Positions 34,481-44,058 of a DNA stretch of 64,000 bases are shown piece after piece. Below the pieces are notes generated by a model. The model did no database searches and was not told where the DNA came from. It saw only the letters and a program-made list of their open reading frames with translations. Origin of the DNA: Bacteroidales bacterium (GTDB lineage: Bacteria > Bacteroidota > Bacteroidia > Bacteroidales > BM520); NCBI GenBank assembly GCA_016285515.1, contig JAEEQW010000012.1, positions 1 to 64,000 on the forward strand, read 5' to 3'. Each line of letters starts with the position of its first letter. Positions within the stretch are counted from its first letter, which is position 1. Position numbers and translations under genes: made by a program.

Positions 34481-34858
34481 ATGAAAAACAGGCTATTGTT
34501 CATATTTGCGATTGTATCCATGATTACGGGTTGTTCCGTTTCTAGGTATTCTGGAACAGCGAAGCCTGAGAATAATACTGGAGAAACAGCAACTTTGAAT
34601 GGTAGCGTTTGGATAGATGATACTGGAGAACCGGTAGTATTTGCTAATGTAATTCTTCTTGATGGGAAAGACAAAATGAGATATGGTACTTCTACTAATG
34701 AGAAAGGCGAGTATCAGATAGAAGGTGTATCATATGGAAAATATACTGTAAGATTTGTCGCAATTGGGTATGATGAGAAAACAATTCTTATTGACATCAA
34801 GAAAAACGAAGAACAATTGTCTACTGGTTTGAAAGAAAATCACATCATGTTTGATTAA
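34481..34858 (+). CDS. Small lipoprotein with carboxypeptidase-regulatory-like (CarboxypepD_reg) domain
   Basis: A 125-residue protein. The signal peptide ends with lipobox SMITGC, and residues about 38-110 form one CarboxypepD_reg-like beta-sandwich (LNGSVWIDDTGEPVVFANV ... GEYQIEGVSYGKYTVRFVAIGY). Such domains are common in Bacteroidetes outer-membrane proteins and have no metabolic role in lysine breakdown. It is A/T-rich and interrupts the order kce-kdd, so it looks inserted. Specific function unknown. Confidence 0.8.
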   Translation: MKNRLLFIFAIVSMITGCSVSRYSGTAKPENNTGETATLNGSVWIDDTGEPVVFANVILLDGKDKMRYGTSTNEKGEYQIEGVSYGKYTVRFVAIGYDEKTILIDIKKNEEQLSTGLKENHIMFD

Positions 34859-34910
34859 GTCAACTAATAACAATAATCATTAAATTTTAAAACATTAAAT
34901 TAACAACGCA

Positions 34911-35984
34911 ATGCAAAAACATGGTAACAAATACGGTACTCACCGTGTAATCGAACCTAAAGGCGTGCTTCCACAGCCTGCTAACAAAATCGACAACAAC
35001 ATGGACGAAATATACGACAATGAAATCCTCATTGACGTACAGACATTAAACATTGACTCAGCATCATTCACAGATATCCACAACTATGCCAAAAAACAGG
35101 CAGGAGAAGGTGCTTCACAGGAAAAGATAATGGAAGAAATCAAGAAGGAAATGCTTCTGAATGTTGAACTTCAGGGCAAACACCGCAACCGTCGTACCGG
35201 TTCGGGCGGCATGCTTCTTGGAAAAGTTGAAAAGATAGGCGATGCCCTCAAAGGCAAAATCGATCTCAAAGAAGGCGACCGCATCGCAACACTGGTTTCC
35301 CTTTCTCTTACCCCATTGCGCATCGACGAGATCCTCGCTATCCGTCCTGATGTTGACCAAGTTGACATCAAAGGTAAGGCTATCCTGTTTGAAAGCGGCA
35401 TATACGCTAAGATTCCAAGCGACATGCCAGAGAAACTTGCATTGTCAGCATTGGACGTGGCTGGTGCTCCAGCACAGACAGCAAAACTTTGCCAATATGG
35501 CCAAACTGTCGTCATCCTCGGCGCTGGTGGAAAGAGCGGTATGCTCTGCGCCTACGAAGCTAAGAAGCGCGTCGGTGTCACCGGTAAGGTGATTGGTATC
35601 GCCAACAGCCCTAAGTCAACACAGCGTATCAAGGACCTCGGTTTCTGCGACATCGTCGAGAGTGCCGCTGGCATGACACCTGTGCAGGTTTACGAAATGA
35701 TTGAGAGACTGACCAACGGCAAGATGGCTGACGTGACCATCAACTGCGTCAATGTGCCGGATCAGGAAATGACCGCTGTGCTCTGCACAAAGGACGATGG
35801 TATCGTCTATTTCTTCAGCATGGCCACCAGTTTCACCAAGGCTTCCCTCGGTGCAGAAGGCATCGGCGCCGATGTGAACATGATCATGGGCAACGGCTAC
35901 ACCAAAGGTCATGCGGAATTCACACTTCAGGAACTCCGCGAATGCCCGAAGTTGAGAAAGATTTTTGAAGAGCTTTACGCTTAA
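34911..35984 (+). CDS. kdd: L-erythro-3,5-diaminohexanoate dehydrogenase
   Basis: A 357-residue NAD(P)-dependent oxidoreductase of the Kdd family: start KHGNKYGTHRVIEPKGVLPQPA, and the Rossmann motif VVILGAGGKSGMLCAYEAKK near 199-218. It converts 3,5-diaminohexanoate to 3-keto-5-aminohexanoate, the Kce substrate. A strong terminator follows. The preceding steps (KamA, KamD, KamE) are not in the window. Confidence 0.94.
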   Translation: MQKHGNKYGTHRVIEPKGVLPQPANKIDNNMDEIYDNEILIDVQTLNIDSASFTDIHNYAKKQAGEGASQEKIMEEIKKEMLLNVELQGKHRNRRTGSGGMLLGKVEKIGDALKGKIDLKEGDRIATLVSLSLTPLRIDEILAIRPDVDQVDIKGKAILFESGIYAKIPSDMPEKLALSALDVAGAPAQTAKLCQYGQTVVILGAGGKSGMLCAYEAKKRVGVTGKVIGIANSPKSTQRIKDLGFCDIVESAAGMTPVQVYEMIERLTNGKMADVTINCVNVPDQEMTAVLCTKDDGIVYFFSMATSFTKASLGAEGIGADVNMIMGNGYTKGHAEFTLQELRECPKLRKIFEELYA

Positions 35985-36001
35985 TCATTCCAAAATTACA
36001 G

Positions 36002-36040
36002 AAAAAAAACAGGTATGAGTCATACCTGTTTTTTTTTTTA
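36002..36040. terminator. Rho-independent terminator after kdd
   Basis: An inverted repeat (ACAGGTATG-AGT-CATACCTGT) flanked by runs of A and T, so it can work for kdd and for the convergent hydrolase gene ending at 36059. Confidence 0.85.
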
Positions 36041-36058
36041 CGAATATCTCGCATGCCT

Positions 36059-36691
36059 CTAAAAATACGGATTGCTCCGCTTCTCATAACCAACCTCGGT
36101 CACATCACCATGACCAGAGTAAACCTTCACATCATCAGGCAAGACAAAAATCTTATCCCTTATTGAATTTATAAGTGTGTCAAAATCTCCAGTCGGCATG
36201 TCAGTCCTGCCAATACCATTCCTAAACAAAACATCGCCTGAAAAAAGTGCCTTCTCCTTTTCACAGTAAAAACAGACACTACCATCCGCATGACCTGGCG
36301 TGTAAAGAACTGTCATGCTGGAATTTCCGAAACTGATGACACTATCCTCGGTGATGTTATATTGCGGAACGAATGACTGATAATGCATGAATCCCATCGG
36401 AGCCATATAAACCTCAAAAATATGGAACAGCCTTCCAGCAGTATAATATATCTCTGGCGTGACACCGTATTTGTCGATAATATATTTGCCTCCCAGGAAA
36501 TGGTCGGGATGCGGATGAGTTATGACGCATCTTGCAATCTTTATATTATTCTTTTCCACATGGTCATCTAAAACTTTCCTTTCTTCTTCGGTATTAAATC
36601 CGGGATCTATCAGAAGAGCCTGTCCGGTCTCATCATAAACAATGTAAGTGTTTTCCTGAAATATGTTAAAAGTTAAAGTATCTATCTTCAT
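36059..36691 (-). CDS. Metallo-beta-lactamase-fold hydrolase (glyoxalase II-like)
   Basis: A 210-residue cytoplasmic hydrolase with THPHPDHFLGG (HxHxDH), the metal histidine in YTPGHADGSVCFY, the bridging Asp in FSGDVLFRNGIGRTDMP, and the final His in YSGHGDVTEVGYEKRSNPYF. This matches the YcbL-like group related to glyoxalase II; the substrate is not certain. The ATG at 36691 lies 5 bases after the RNase H stop; a longer in-frame start at 36748 would overlap that gene by 50 bases and is unlikely. Confidence 0.88.
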   Translation of the reverse strand: MKIDTLTFNIFQENTYIVYDETGQALLIDPGFNTEEERKVLDDHVEKNNIKIARCVITHPHPDHFLGGKYIIDKYGVTPEIYYTAGRLFHIFEVYMAPMGFMHYQSFVPQYNITEDSVISFGNSSMTVLYTPGHADGSVCFYCEKEKALFSGDVLFRNGIGRTDMPTGDFDTLINSIRDKIFVLPDDVKVYSGHGDVTEVGYEKRSNPYF

Positions 36692-36696
36692 ATCAA

Positions 36697-37323
36697 TTAC
36701 TTTCTGCCGAAATCGGCTGGAATTTCGCCCCATGCCTCCGTATCCCATTTCACGATAGGATTAGGGCAGTTGTTATTTTTCAACCATTCCACCGCCTTGT
36801 CAACGATGTAGAAAAGGTCTTTGTTTTTTTCGCTGCGTTGTAATTTGGTATTACACGATTTTTGCCTTATCCACGATATGGCGGTCATGGAATCAGAGTA
36901 AATTGTGAGGTTCACGCCAGCCTTCCTTAGAATTGCCAGCCCAAAGGCTATTGCAAGAAATTCACCTATATTCTGAGTGCCTTCCTCGAAAGGACCTCTA
37001 TGGAAGATTTCGGCACCTGTAGCAGTCTCGACTCCCCTGAACTCCAATTTGCCAGGATTGCCGGAACATGCAGCATCTACACAGATACTTGGAATCAAAG
37101 GACGATGTGAAGGATCCAACCTGCTAAAGTTAAACATCTTGGCTTCATTTTTGCCGACATAATCCCTATAGTCACCATTGAATGCTTCAACAGCCTCTTC
37201 GCGTGTGGCAAAAGACTTGTATATTGCCTTGCATCCTGTCACAGCCTCCCTGCATTCATCCCAATTGTCGAACACCCCTATAGTCTTCCCTTCCCAGACT
37301 GTATAATATTTCTTATTACTCAT
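36697..37323 (-). CDS. Ribonuclease HI with N-terminal viroplasmin-like domain
   Basis: A 208-residue protein: an N-terminal caulimovirus-viroplasmin domain (KKYYTVWEGKTIGVFDNWDECREAVTGC...YKSFATREEAVEAF), which binds RNA/DNA hybrids, and a C-terminal RNase H fold with acidic residues in ICVDAACSGNPG, NIGEFLAIAFGL and IYSDSMTAISWI. It removes RNA from hybrids. Its start overlaps the stop of the IPExxxVDY gene by 4 bases. Confidence 0.92.
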   Translation of the reverse strand: MSNKKYYTVWEGKTIGVFDNWDECREAVTGCKAIYKSFATREEAVEAFNGDYRDYVGKNEAKMFNFSRLDPSHRPLIPSICVDAACSGNPGKLEFRGVETATGAEIFHRGPFEEGTQNIGEFLAIAFGLAILRKAGVNLTIYSDSMTAISWIRQKSCNTKLQRSEKNKDLFYIVDKAVEWLKNNNCPNPIVKWDTEAWGEIPADFGRK

Positions 37324-37847
37324 TTTTTTCTGTTTTGTTCTATGATGTAAGTATCCAAATCATCGAAAATGTCGCGCAGATTGGGAATTTTCTTCTCATC
37401 AAGCAGAATTGTGGCATTGATGCAGTTTATTTCCGACAATGCGGTGATATATTTCGATATATCATCTCCAATTACATTATTAAGAATAAAAAGATAATCC
37501 CACCCTTTGGCTTTCCCAATGAGCGAATTGCCATTAACCGTATTCTGAATCAGCAATATTCCCATCTTTCTTTCATCATCCTCATAAAAATACAAAGGAT
37601 GGGCTATTTCATTCTGAGCCATGTCGTCCTGAGAAGTTGAAGAAAAGAGATTAACTTGTGTCGAACTGTTTCCACCACCAGAATAAGCAGAATAAGACTG
37701 GATGACATCATCCCTTCTGGCCAAACTGATACCAAGTTTTTTGTTGATGTGATGGGCTAGTTCGTAAAACGCTTTAACACAGGCAATTCCGACAACAGCG
37801 GTAGGACAGGAAAAGTCCAAAGATAACTTATTGCTTTTTTTTGCCAT
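37320..37847 (-). CDS. IPExxxVDY-family protein
   Basis: A 175-residue protein of a Bacteroidetes-specific family without known function (start MAKKSNKLSLDFSCP; late ATILLDEKKIPNLRDIF). The longer in-frame start at 37916 lies inside the tRNA-Gln gene, so the ATG at 37847 is chosen. It is first of a coupled group with RNase H and the hydrolase, and may be co-transcribed with the tRNA 12 bases upstream. Confidence 0.75.
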   Translation of the reverse strand: MAKKSNKLSLDFSCPTAVVGIACVKAFYELAHHINKKLGISLARRDDVIQSYSAYSGGGNSSTQVNLFSSTSQDDMAQNEIAHPLYFYEDDERKMGILLIQNTVNGNSLIGKAKGWDYLFILNNVIGDDISKYITALSEINCINATILLDEKKIPNLRDIFDDLDTYIIEQNRKK

Positions 37848-37858
37848 ATTAATTATGG

Positions 37859-37931
37859 TTGTCCGACCAGGTTTCGAACCTGGAGTCTTCAGAACCAAAA
37901 TCTGACGTGTTGCCAATTACACCATCGGACA
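37859..37931 (-). tRNA. tRNA-Gln (anticodon TTG)
   Basis: A 73-base cloverleaf can be drawn by hand: acceptor TGTCCGA/TCGGACA, anticodon arm TCAGA-TTTTGGT-TCTGA with TTG, T arm CCAGG-TTCGAAA-CCTGG, discriminator A, and no encoded CCA. A TACTTTTG promoter box lies 16 bases upstream. Confidence 0.95.
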
Positions 37932-37946
37932 ATTGATTTCGGTTTG

Positions 37947-37954
37947 CAAAAGTA
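37947..37954 (-). promoter_or_regulatory. -7 box for tRNA-Gln and following genes
   Basis: TACTTTTG on the minus strand, a match to TAnnTTTG, ends 16 bases before the tRNA 5' end. Confidence 0.5.
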
Positions 37955-38032
37955 ATACATTTTTTCCATTCAGTTATATTTGCCAACAAAAAAATTATTA
38001 TTTTTTTTCGGTTTTAAATCAAGGGCTTTTTA

Positions 38033-38040
38033 TACCTTTG
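38033..38040 (+). promoter_or_regulatory. -7 box for the DUF2723 gene
   Basis: TACCTTTG, 30 bases before the ATG at 38070. It places transcription start after the in-frame ATG at 37980 and so decides the start codon. Confidence 0.6.
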
Positions 38041-38069
38041 CACAATTAAACATATCAAAATTTTCGAAC

Positions 38070-41000
38070 ATGAGAAAATTCAAAATCTGTAACAATACTT
38101 TAGGATGGATATGTTTTGCTATTGCCACCCTAACCTATCTGCTTACACTTGAGCCCACAACAAGTTGGTGGGATTGTGGAGAGTATATTTCAACGGCAGT
38201 AAAACTTCAAGTCGGGCATCCGCCAGGAGCACCCACATTCCAACTTCTCGGCAGATTTTTCTCTCTGTTTGCATTTGGTGATATTACCAAAAAAGCTATG
38301 ATGGTCAACACTATGTCGGCTGTATGCAGCGGACTGACCATCATGTTTCTGTTCTGGACCATCACTTTGTTTGGAAGAAAACTGTTCAATGCCAGTTGTT
38401 CCGACAAGACATATAAGAAAGAAGACGGCACGATAGCATACGGTTGTGACTTCAGTGCAAAGGAAAACCAATGGAAAATGTGGACGGTACTTGCTGCAGG
38501 GTTCATTGGCGCCATGGCATATACGTTCAGCGACACCTTCTGGTTTTCGGCGGTTGAAGGTGAGGTCTATGCCATGTCATCGTTCTGTACGGCTATAGTT
38601 TTCTGGGCCATTCTGAAATGGGAACAGGAGGACAATGAAAAAGATGCAAGCCGATGGATTCTGCTTATAGCACTCGTCATTGGACTGTCGGTAGGTGTAC
38701 ACCTGCTGAACCTGCTTACAATTCCTTCAATTGCACTGATTTACTATTACAAGAAATACAAGAAACCCACAGTTGGAGGCGTCCTCCTCGCTCTACTGAT
38801 TTCCTTCGTGTTGGTTGCAATAGTGCTGTATGGAATAGTACCTCTCGTCGTTAAGCTTGCTGGCTCATTCGAACTGTTCTTCGTCAACAGGCTGAATATG
38901 CCAATTAATTCAGGCACATGGATTTACTTCATCCTGCTTACGGCTCTGCTTATATTCCTATGGATGTGGTCATTGAAGAGAAAGACAATATTATGGAACA
39001 CGATAGTGATTGCACTGGTACTGTTCCTGACAGGTTATTCAACCTTCTTTATACTGGCAATCCGTGCCAACACCAACACTCCTATCAATGAAGGCTCACC
39101 TTCCGACCCGATTACGATGGTATCATACCTCAACCGTGAACAATACGGCTCGGCACCTATTATTTACGGTCAATATTACAATGCTCCTATAGATCATTAC
39201 AAAGACGGCAAGCCCATCTATGTAAAGGACAAAGAATCAGGAAAATACGTAATGACTGACGATGGTAAGGAAAGCATTGCGGTTTATGACAAGCGTTTCT
39301 GCACCATTCTTCCGAGAATGTATGCAAACCAGGATGACAACAAGATTGAAGGATACAAATCATGGGGCAAGGTAAAAGGTGTCCGCATACCAGTCAGACG
39401 TAGTGACGGCAACACTGATATACTTTACAAGCCTACCTTTGGCGAGAACATGAGGTTCATGTTCAGATACCAATTTGGTCACATGTATATGAGATATTTC
39501 ATGTGGAATTTCGTTGGACGTCAGAACAACATCGAAGGGCATGGCGGTATTGACAACGGAAACTGGAAATCCGGCATCAAATTCCTTGATGAAGCCCGTC
39601 TCGGAAATCAAGATTTGCCCGACAGCATGAAGAATCCTGCCAACAACAGTTTCTACTTCCTGCCACTGATTCTGGGTCTGGTAGGTCTGTTCTACCAAAT
39701 AAAGAAAGATCCGAAAGACTCTCTCGTGGTACTCATGCTGTTCTTCATGACAGGTCTCGCCATCACCATTTATCTCAACCAAAAGACATTCGAACCGCGT
39801 GAACGTGACTACGCTTACGCAGGCTCCTTCTACGCGTTCGCTATCTGGATAGGACTCGGTCTGATGGGTGTTGTCAATGGTATCGACAAACTGCTCAAAG
39901 GCAAAAACGAGAAACTCGCACTCATAATATCATTCATACTATGTCTGTCAGTGCCTGTCATCATGGCTCAGCAGGGCTGGGATGACCACGACAGATCCGG
40001 CAAATATGCCGCCCGCGATATCGGTAAAAATTACTTTGCAGGACTTCTTCCGAATTCGGTGCTTATCACCAATGGTGACAACGACACCTTCCCGCTTTGG
40101 TATGTCCAGGAAGTCGAGGAATGTCGTACTGACTGCCGTGTGATGAACTACATGCTCTCAGCCAGCGAATGGTATGCACCTCAGATGATGCGCAAAGTCT
40201 ATGATTCCGAACCGGTTCCTTTCACCCTCAAGGAAAAGGATTATTGGAAAAACGTCAACGACGTCGTAGTATATTCCGACAAATCCAATATTTCCTCCAT
40301 CGATGTCAAGGATTTCATAAAACTGATCGCAGCCGGCAAACTCAAAGCAAGATTCGGTGACGGAAAATACCGCAACACCTTCCCTTGCAAGACTTTCCGC
40401 CTGAAAGTCAACAAAGAGAAAGTTCTCGCCAACCATATAGTTCCTCCAGAACTTGCCGACAAGATAGTTGATGAGATAGTTTGGACCGTCAACACCAACT
40501 ACCTGACAAAGAACGATTTACTCTTCTTTGACTTCCTTGCGACATTCGATTGGGATCGTCCTTTATACATATCCACTCCTAATATAGTCAGAAATGTATT
40601 CGGTGCCGACAGATACTGGTATCTTGACGGTATAGTCTATCGTCTCATGCCTGTTGCATGTAATGATCCAAGCTACATAAAAGGTATCGGAGGCATCGAC
40701 TATAACAATACTTACGACATTCTGCTCAACAAGACTAAATGGGGAAACCTCAACGACCCTTCAGTCACGGTTGATAGAGAGAGTGCAAGAAACTGTCTGA
40801 TGATGCGCCAAGACTACATCCGACTTGCCGATGCACTATACAGGTCCAACAAAGTTGATTCTGCTGCAATAGTGATCGACAAGGCACTTGAGGAATTTCC
40901 AAACCATACCATTCAGGCAGACTATTATCTGTTCCCAGGTATTGACATCTATTTTGCTGCCGATCAGAAAGACAAGGCAATATCCCTTGCGGAAACAATT

Positions 41001-41189
41001 CACAAGAAATACATTGATGAGGTTCAATATTATCTTTCCCTCTCTCCAAGATTCAGCGATTATTATTCCGAAGATATGAAAAATGCCCTGTCAGTTATCG
41101 CACAGCTTTCCAGAATTCTGGAAGACAACGGCGAAAAAGAACTTGCACAGCAATATAAAGATGAATTCTCAGGATTAATTGGAATTTAG
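38070..41189 (+). CDS. DUF2723-family membrane protein (putative protein O-glycosyltransferase)
   Basis: A 1039-residue protein with about ten membrane segments in the N-terminal half, then a large soluble region with TPR-like helices at the C-terminus. The N-terminal signature WWDCGEYISTAVKLQVGHPPGAP and EPRERDYAYAGSFYAFAIWIG are typical of DUF2723 proteins (GT117), which in Bacteroidetes are linked to protein O-mannosylation in the periplasm. The acidic pair in the first loop fits a GT-C catalytic site. Monocistronic, followed by a stem-loop. Confidence 0.9.
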   Translation: MRKFKICNNTLGWICFAIATLTYLLTLEPTTSWWDCGEYISTAVKLQVGHPPGAPTFQLLGRFFSLFAFGDITKKAMMVNTMSAVCSGLTIMFLFWTITLFGRKLFNASCSDKTYKKEDGTIAYGCDFSAKENQWKMWTVLAAGFIGAMAYTFSDTFWFSAVEGEVYAMSSFCTAIVFWAILKWEQEDNEKDASRWILLIALVIGLSVGVHLLNLLTIPSIALIYYYKKYKKPTVGGVLLALLISFVLVAIVLYGIVPLVVKLAGSFELFFVNRLNMPINSGTWIYFILLTALLIFLWMWSLKRKTILWNTIVIALVLFLTGYSTFFILAIRANTNTPINEGSPSDPITMVSYLNREQYGSAPIIYGQYYNAPIDHYKDGKPIYVKDKESGKYVMTDDGKESIAVYDKRFCTILPRMYANQDDNKIEGYKSWGKVKGVRIPVRRSDGNTDILYKPTFGENMRFMFRYQFGHMYMRYFMWNFVGRQNNIEGHGGIDNGNWKSGIKFLDEARLGNQDLPDSMKNPANNSFYFLPLILGLVGLFYQIKKDPKDSLVVLMLFFMTGLAITIYLNQKTFEPRERDYAYAGSFYAFAIWIGLGLMGVVNGIDKLLKGKNEKLALIISFILCLSVPVIMAQQGWDDHDRSGKYAARDIGKNYFAGLLPNSVLITNGDNDTFPLWYVQEVEECRTDCRVMNYMLSASEWYAPQMMRKVYDSEPVPFTLKEKDYWKNVNDVVVYSDKSNISSIDVKDFIKLIAAGKLKARFGDGKYRNTFPCKTFRLKVNKEKVLANHIVPPELADKIVDEIVWTVNTNYLTKNDLLFFDFLATFDWDRPLYISTPNIVRNVFGADRYWYLDGIVYRLMPVACNDPSYIKGIGGIDYNNTYDILLNKTKWGNLNDPSVTVDRESARNCLMMRQDYIRLADALYRSNKVDSAAIVIDKALEEFPNHTIQADYYLFPGIDIYFAADQKDKAISLAETIHKKYIDEVQYYLSLSPRFSDYYSEDMKNALSVIAQLSRILEDNGEKELAQQYKDEFSGLIGI

Positions 41190-41242
41190 CAATTAGACAA
41201 ATGTTGCATATTTCATCACAATATGTTGACTGATTGATTTTA

Positions 41243-41274
41243 GTAAGGGTGTGACTTTTCAGTTACGCCCTTAC
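41243..41274 (+). terminator. Stem-loop terminator after the DUF2723 gene
   Basis: GTAAGGGTGTGAC and GTTACGCCCTTAC pair with two imperfections around TTTTCA, followed by TTTTAC. Confidence 0.6.
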
Positions 41275-41304
41275 TTTTACAAAATATTTTTAAACCATTT
41301 CATT

Positions 41305-44058
41305 ATGAAAAAAACACTATTCCTTGCGATAATGTTGTTTGCATTCAACATCCTAAATGCTCAAATATTAATCAATGAAGATTTTGAAACCGGCAACATT
41401 GATGGAGAGACACCAACCGGATGGATATGCGAAGACGGAGGCTGGTTATGCAACGAAGGCGACAAGACATACAACCGCAAAGCCCATTCCGGCTCCTGGT
41501 ACGTCACCGCCCAATATAACGACAACACCTGGATGTACAAAGAGATGAATGTCACCGAAGGACAGCTTTACAGAGTCTCCTTCTGGCATCTCACCAACGG
41601 CAACGACCATTTCACTTTCGAAATCAAGGCTGGGGAAATGCCCTACTCCGGAGCCATGGAATATCCTATACTTCCCCCCATGGAAATATCCAATACCGAA
41701 TATGAAAACACCGCAGCCGTATTCAATGCTCCCATTACCGGGACCATCTATATAGGATTTCATAGCACAGCGACATATTCACCGTGGTATCTGTGTATTG
41801 ATGACATAATCATCGAACAGACAGAGAGTTACAATTTCCGTACAGAAAATCTGACTCCAGACTCCATCCTATATATGAGTGAAACCGGAACTTTCCGTTT
41901 TAGCATACTCAACAACGGTGTCTTATCCGAAACTGTCAGTCTGACGAGTGAACCCAACATTCTACAGCCACAGTTTTACATTGGCAACCAGCAGGTCTCT
42001 TCAGTCACATTAGACCCTGATGCGACCGCATACGTTAATGCAGTGGTCACAATGCCGACTGAAGGCGTTTCACACAATGAGAATATTCTTCTTCAAATCA
42101 TAGCATCATCAACAAATACAGGTCATACCGAAAATATAGACTTCAATGTCACGGCAAAGGCACCTTATTTCGATTATCCTCTGACAGAAGGCTTTGAAGA
42201 CGAATCATTTCCTCCTGAAGGCTGGCGTGCCATCATCCTTGACGGCAGCTACAATTTCATCAGAGCCACCTCCGGCGCGCAGCCGACATGCGTTCCACAC
42301 GACGGAAGCAACGCAATGGCCATGTACAATTCGTTCTACGCTCATGCAGGGCAGGGAGCCATTCTGGTTTCCCCGAAACTGTCAACCAATTCAACCGACA
42401 ACATCGTTAGATTCTGGATATATCGAACAAACAACATTTACTATCGTGCCGACAAAATAAATGTTTACTTCAACGACACCCCGGACTTGGAGTCAGCCTC
42501 ACTGCTTGGTTCTGTTCACAGAGTTATCTCATTGGAACCTGTCGAGGATCACGATGACTGGTTTGAATATTCATATTCATTTGACAGTGAATACGATAAT
42601 GGTTATATCATTTTCGAAGCGTACAGCGACTATGGATGGAATATGTACCTTGACGACATCTTCATCAGCAATTCAAGTTCCGATAACAATCCTCCGGAAG
42701 TGATTTCATTATCAGGCAATCATACATACGCCGATGTTGACATGAACCTTGTATTGTGTGCCCGCGATGCATCAGACATGCCTGAAGAGCTGACAGCAAC
42801 ATATAACATAAACGGTACTGCCTACAACTTGGCTTTTGTCAGCAGCAAGAACAATCGCGGCGATCACTACTATACCGCTACAATTCCTGCCCAACCCAAC
42901 CATACATCCGGCACTATGACTGTAAACTTGGTGGATATAAACGGCAACAGCGCAGTTTCCGACCCGATGGATTTATCATGGGACTGGCAGGCACCCCTAT
43001 TGGAAGAAGGCTTTGAGGGCGAGACATTCCCACCTGAAGGATGGACACGCGAGGGTATGCCACTGACATGGATGCAATGGTCACGCTGGGGCACTATCAT
43101 ATATGACGACAGCGATGAAAACGAATTCATAGTAACTCCTCCTGAAGGCACAAAACAGGCTTGTCTCGAATGGGATTTTCAGGAAAACCCACAAGACGAA
43201 CATCTAATCACCCCACTGATACCAATCACACGTCCTACTGAACTGCAGTTTGAAACATTCGTACAACTCGGCACAATATACTACGACCATTTTGAAGTAC
43301 GGGTTTTCAACAGCAATGACAACTCATGGACAGTTCTTTGGGATGCATATTACCTTCCTGAAGGAATCAATATGTATGAGGAAACAGTACACATTAACCT
43401 GTCGCAGTTCATCGGCAGTTCCGTCAAAATCGACTGGCGCGGCTACAATTCATTGGGTACAAACCTTTGGTATTCATGGTTTATCGATAATGTCAAAGTC
43501 ATTCCTACCGACACCATTCAAAGTGGAACACCTGTTCTGAATCTGGCAAGTCTTACCGCTGACACAACCGTCAACATGAATTCCGATGCAGCACTTCGCT
43601 TCATGGTTTCCAACACCGGCGATGGTGATGACCAAATTGTATTCGCTCAAACAGAAAGCGAAATATCAGGTACGTTCTTCATTGATGGAACTCCGACCAA
43701 TACTCTTAATCTTCCTGCCGGACAGACAAAGGAAGGCTATCTTCTCGTCGCCATCCCCGCCGAAGGTTTCGACAACCAACAAACCCTATCCTTCACAGTA
43801 TCAGCCACTTCTCAAATCACTCAAGATGTCAAGAATGTGAATTTCAATGTAACTGTGATTAATCCAGCATTCCTTATCGGCGATGCCAACGGTGACGGTG
43901 CTGTTGATATAAGCGACATTACAACAGTTATATATTACATTTTCAATGGTTCCGCCCCGCAGTTCATTTTCGACAATGCAGATGCCAACCATGACGGCAT
44001 AATAAATGTGACAGATGTCATGGCGATAATAACTATTATAATGGGAAACAAAAGCTAA
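41305..44058 (+). CDS. Secreted multidomain protein: three choice-of-anchor J (adhesin) domains plus dockerin
   Basis: A 917-residue exported protein with signal peptide 1-19 (ILNAQ). Three jelly-roll choice-of-anchor J/cleaved-adhesin domains lie near 20-175 (NEDFETGNI), 286-460 (EGFEDESFPPEGW) and 562-735 (EGFEGETFPPEGW). A beta-sandwich module with the pattern DxTxxxxxxxxLRFxVSNxG occurs at about 178-285 and again at 745-855. The end (about 857-917) has two dockerin-type calcium loops, DANGDGAVDISD and DANHDGIINVTD. There is no type IX sorting domain, so the dockerin may serve for attachment. I chose the ATG at 41305 for its signal peptide. Probably surface adhesion or glycan/peptide handling; exact role unknown. 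Confidence 0.85.
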   Translation: MKKTLFLAIMLFAFNILNAQILINEDFETGNIDGETPTGWICEDGGWLCNEGDKTYNRKAHSGSWYVTAQYNDNTWMYKEMNVTEGQLYRVSFWHLTNGNDHFTFEIKAGEMPYSGAMEYPILPPMEISNTEYENTAAVFNAPITGTIYIGFHSTATYSPWYLCIDDIIIEQTESYNFRTENLTPDSILYMSETGTFRFSILNNGVLSETVSLTSEPNILQPQFYIGNQQVSSVTLDPDATAYVNAVVTMPTEGVSHNENILLQIIASSTNTGHTENIDFNVTAKAPYFDYPLTEGFEDESFPPEGWRAIILDGSYNFIRATSGAQPTCVPHDGSNAMAMYNSFYAHAGQGAILVSPKLSTNSTDNIVRFWIYRTNNIYYRADKINVYFNDTPDLESASLLGSVHRVISLEPVEDHDDWFEYSYSFDSEYDNGYIIFEAYSDYGWNMYLDDIFISNSSSDNNPPEVISLSGNHTYADVDMNLVLCARDASDMPEELTATYNINGTAYNLAFVSSKNNRGDHYYTATIPAQPNHTSGTMTVNLVDINGNSAVSDPMDLSWDWQAPLLEEGFEGETFPPEGWTREGMPLTWMQWSRWGTIIYDDSDENEFIVTPPEGTKQACLEWDFQENPQDEHLITPLIPITRPTELQFETFVQLGTIYYDHFEVRVFNSNDNSWTVLWDAYYLPEGINMYEETVHINLSQFIGSSVKIDWRGYNSLGTNLWYSWFIDNVKVIPTDTIQSGTPVLNLASLTADTTVNMNSDAALRFMVSNTGDGDDQIVFAQTESEISGTFFIDGTPTNTLNLPAGQTKEGYLLVAIPAEGFDNQQTLSFTVSATSQITQDVKNVNFNVTVINPAFLIGDANGDGAVDISDITTVIYYIFNGSAPQFIFDNADANHDGIINVTDVMAIITIIMGNKS

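Noticed and set aside
37847-37916. Longer start of the IPExxxVDY gene at 37916
   Set aside because: It would run through the tRNA-Gln gene; the family start MAKKSNKLSL is at 37847.
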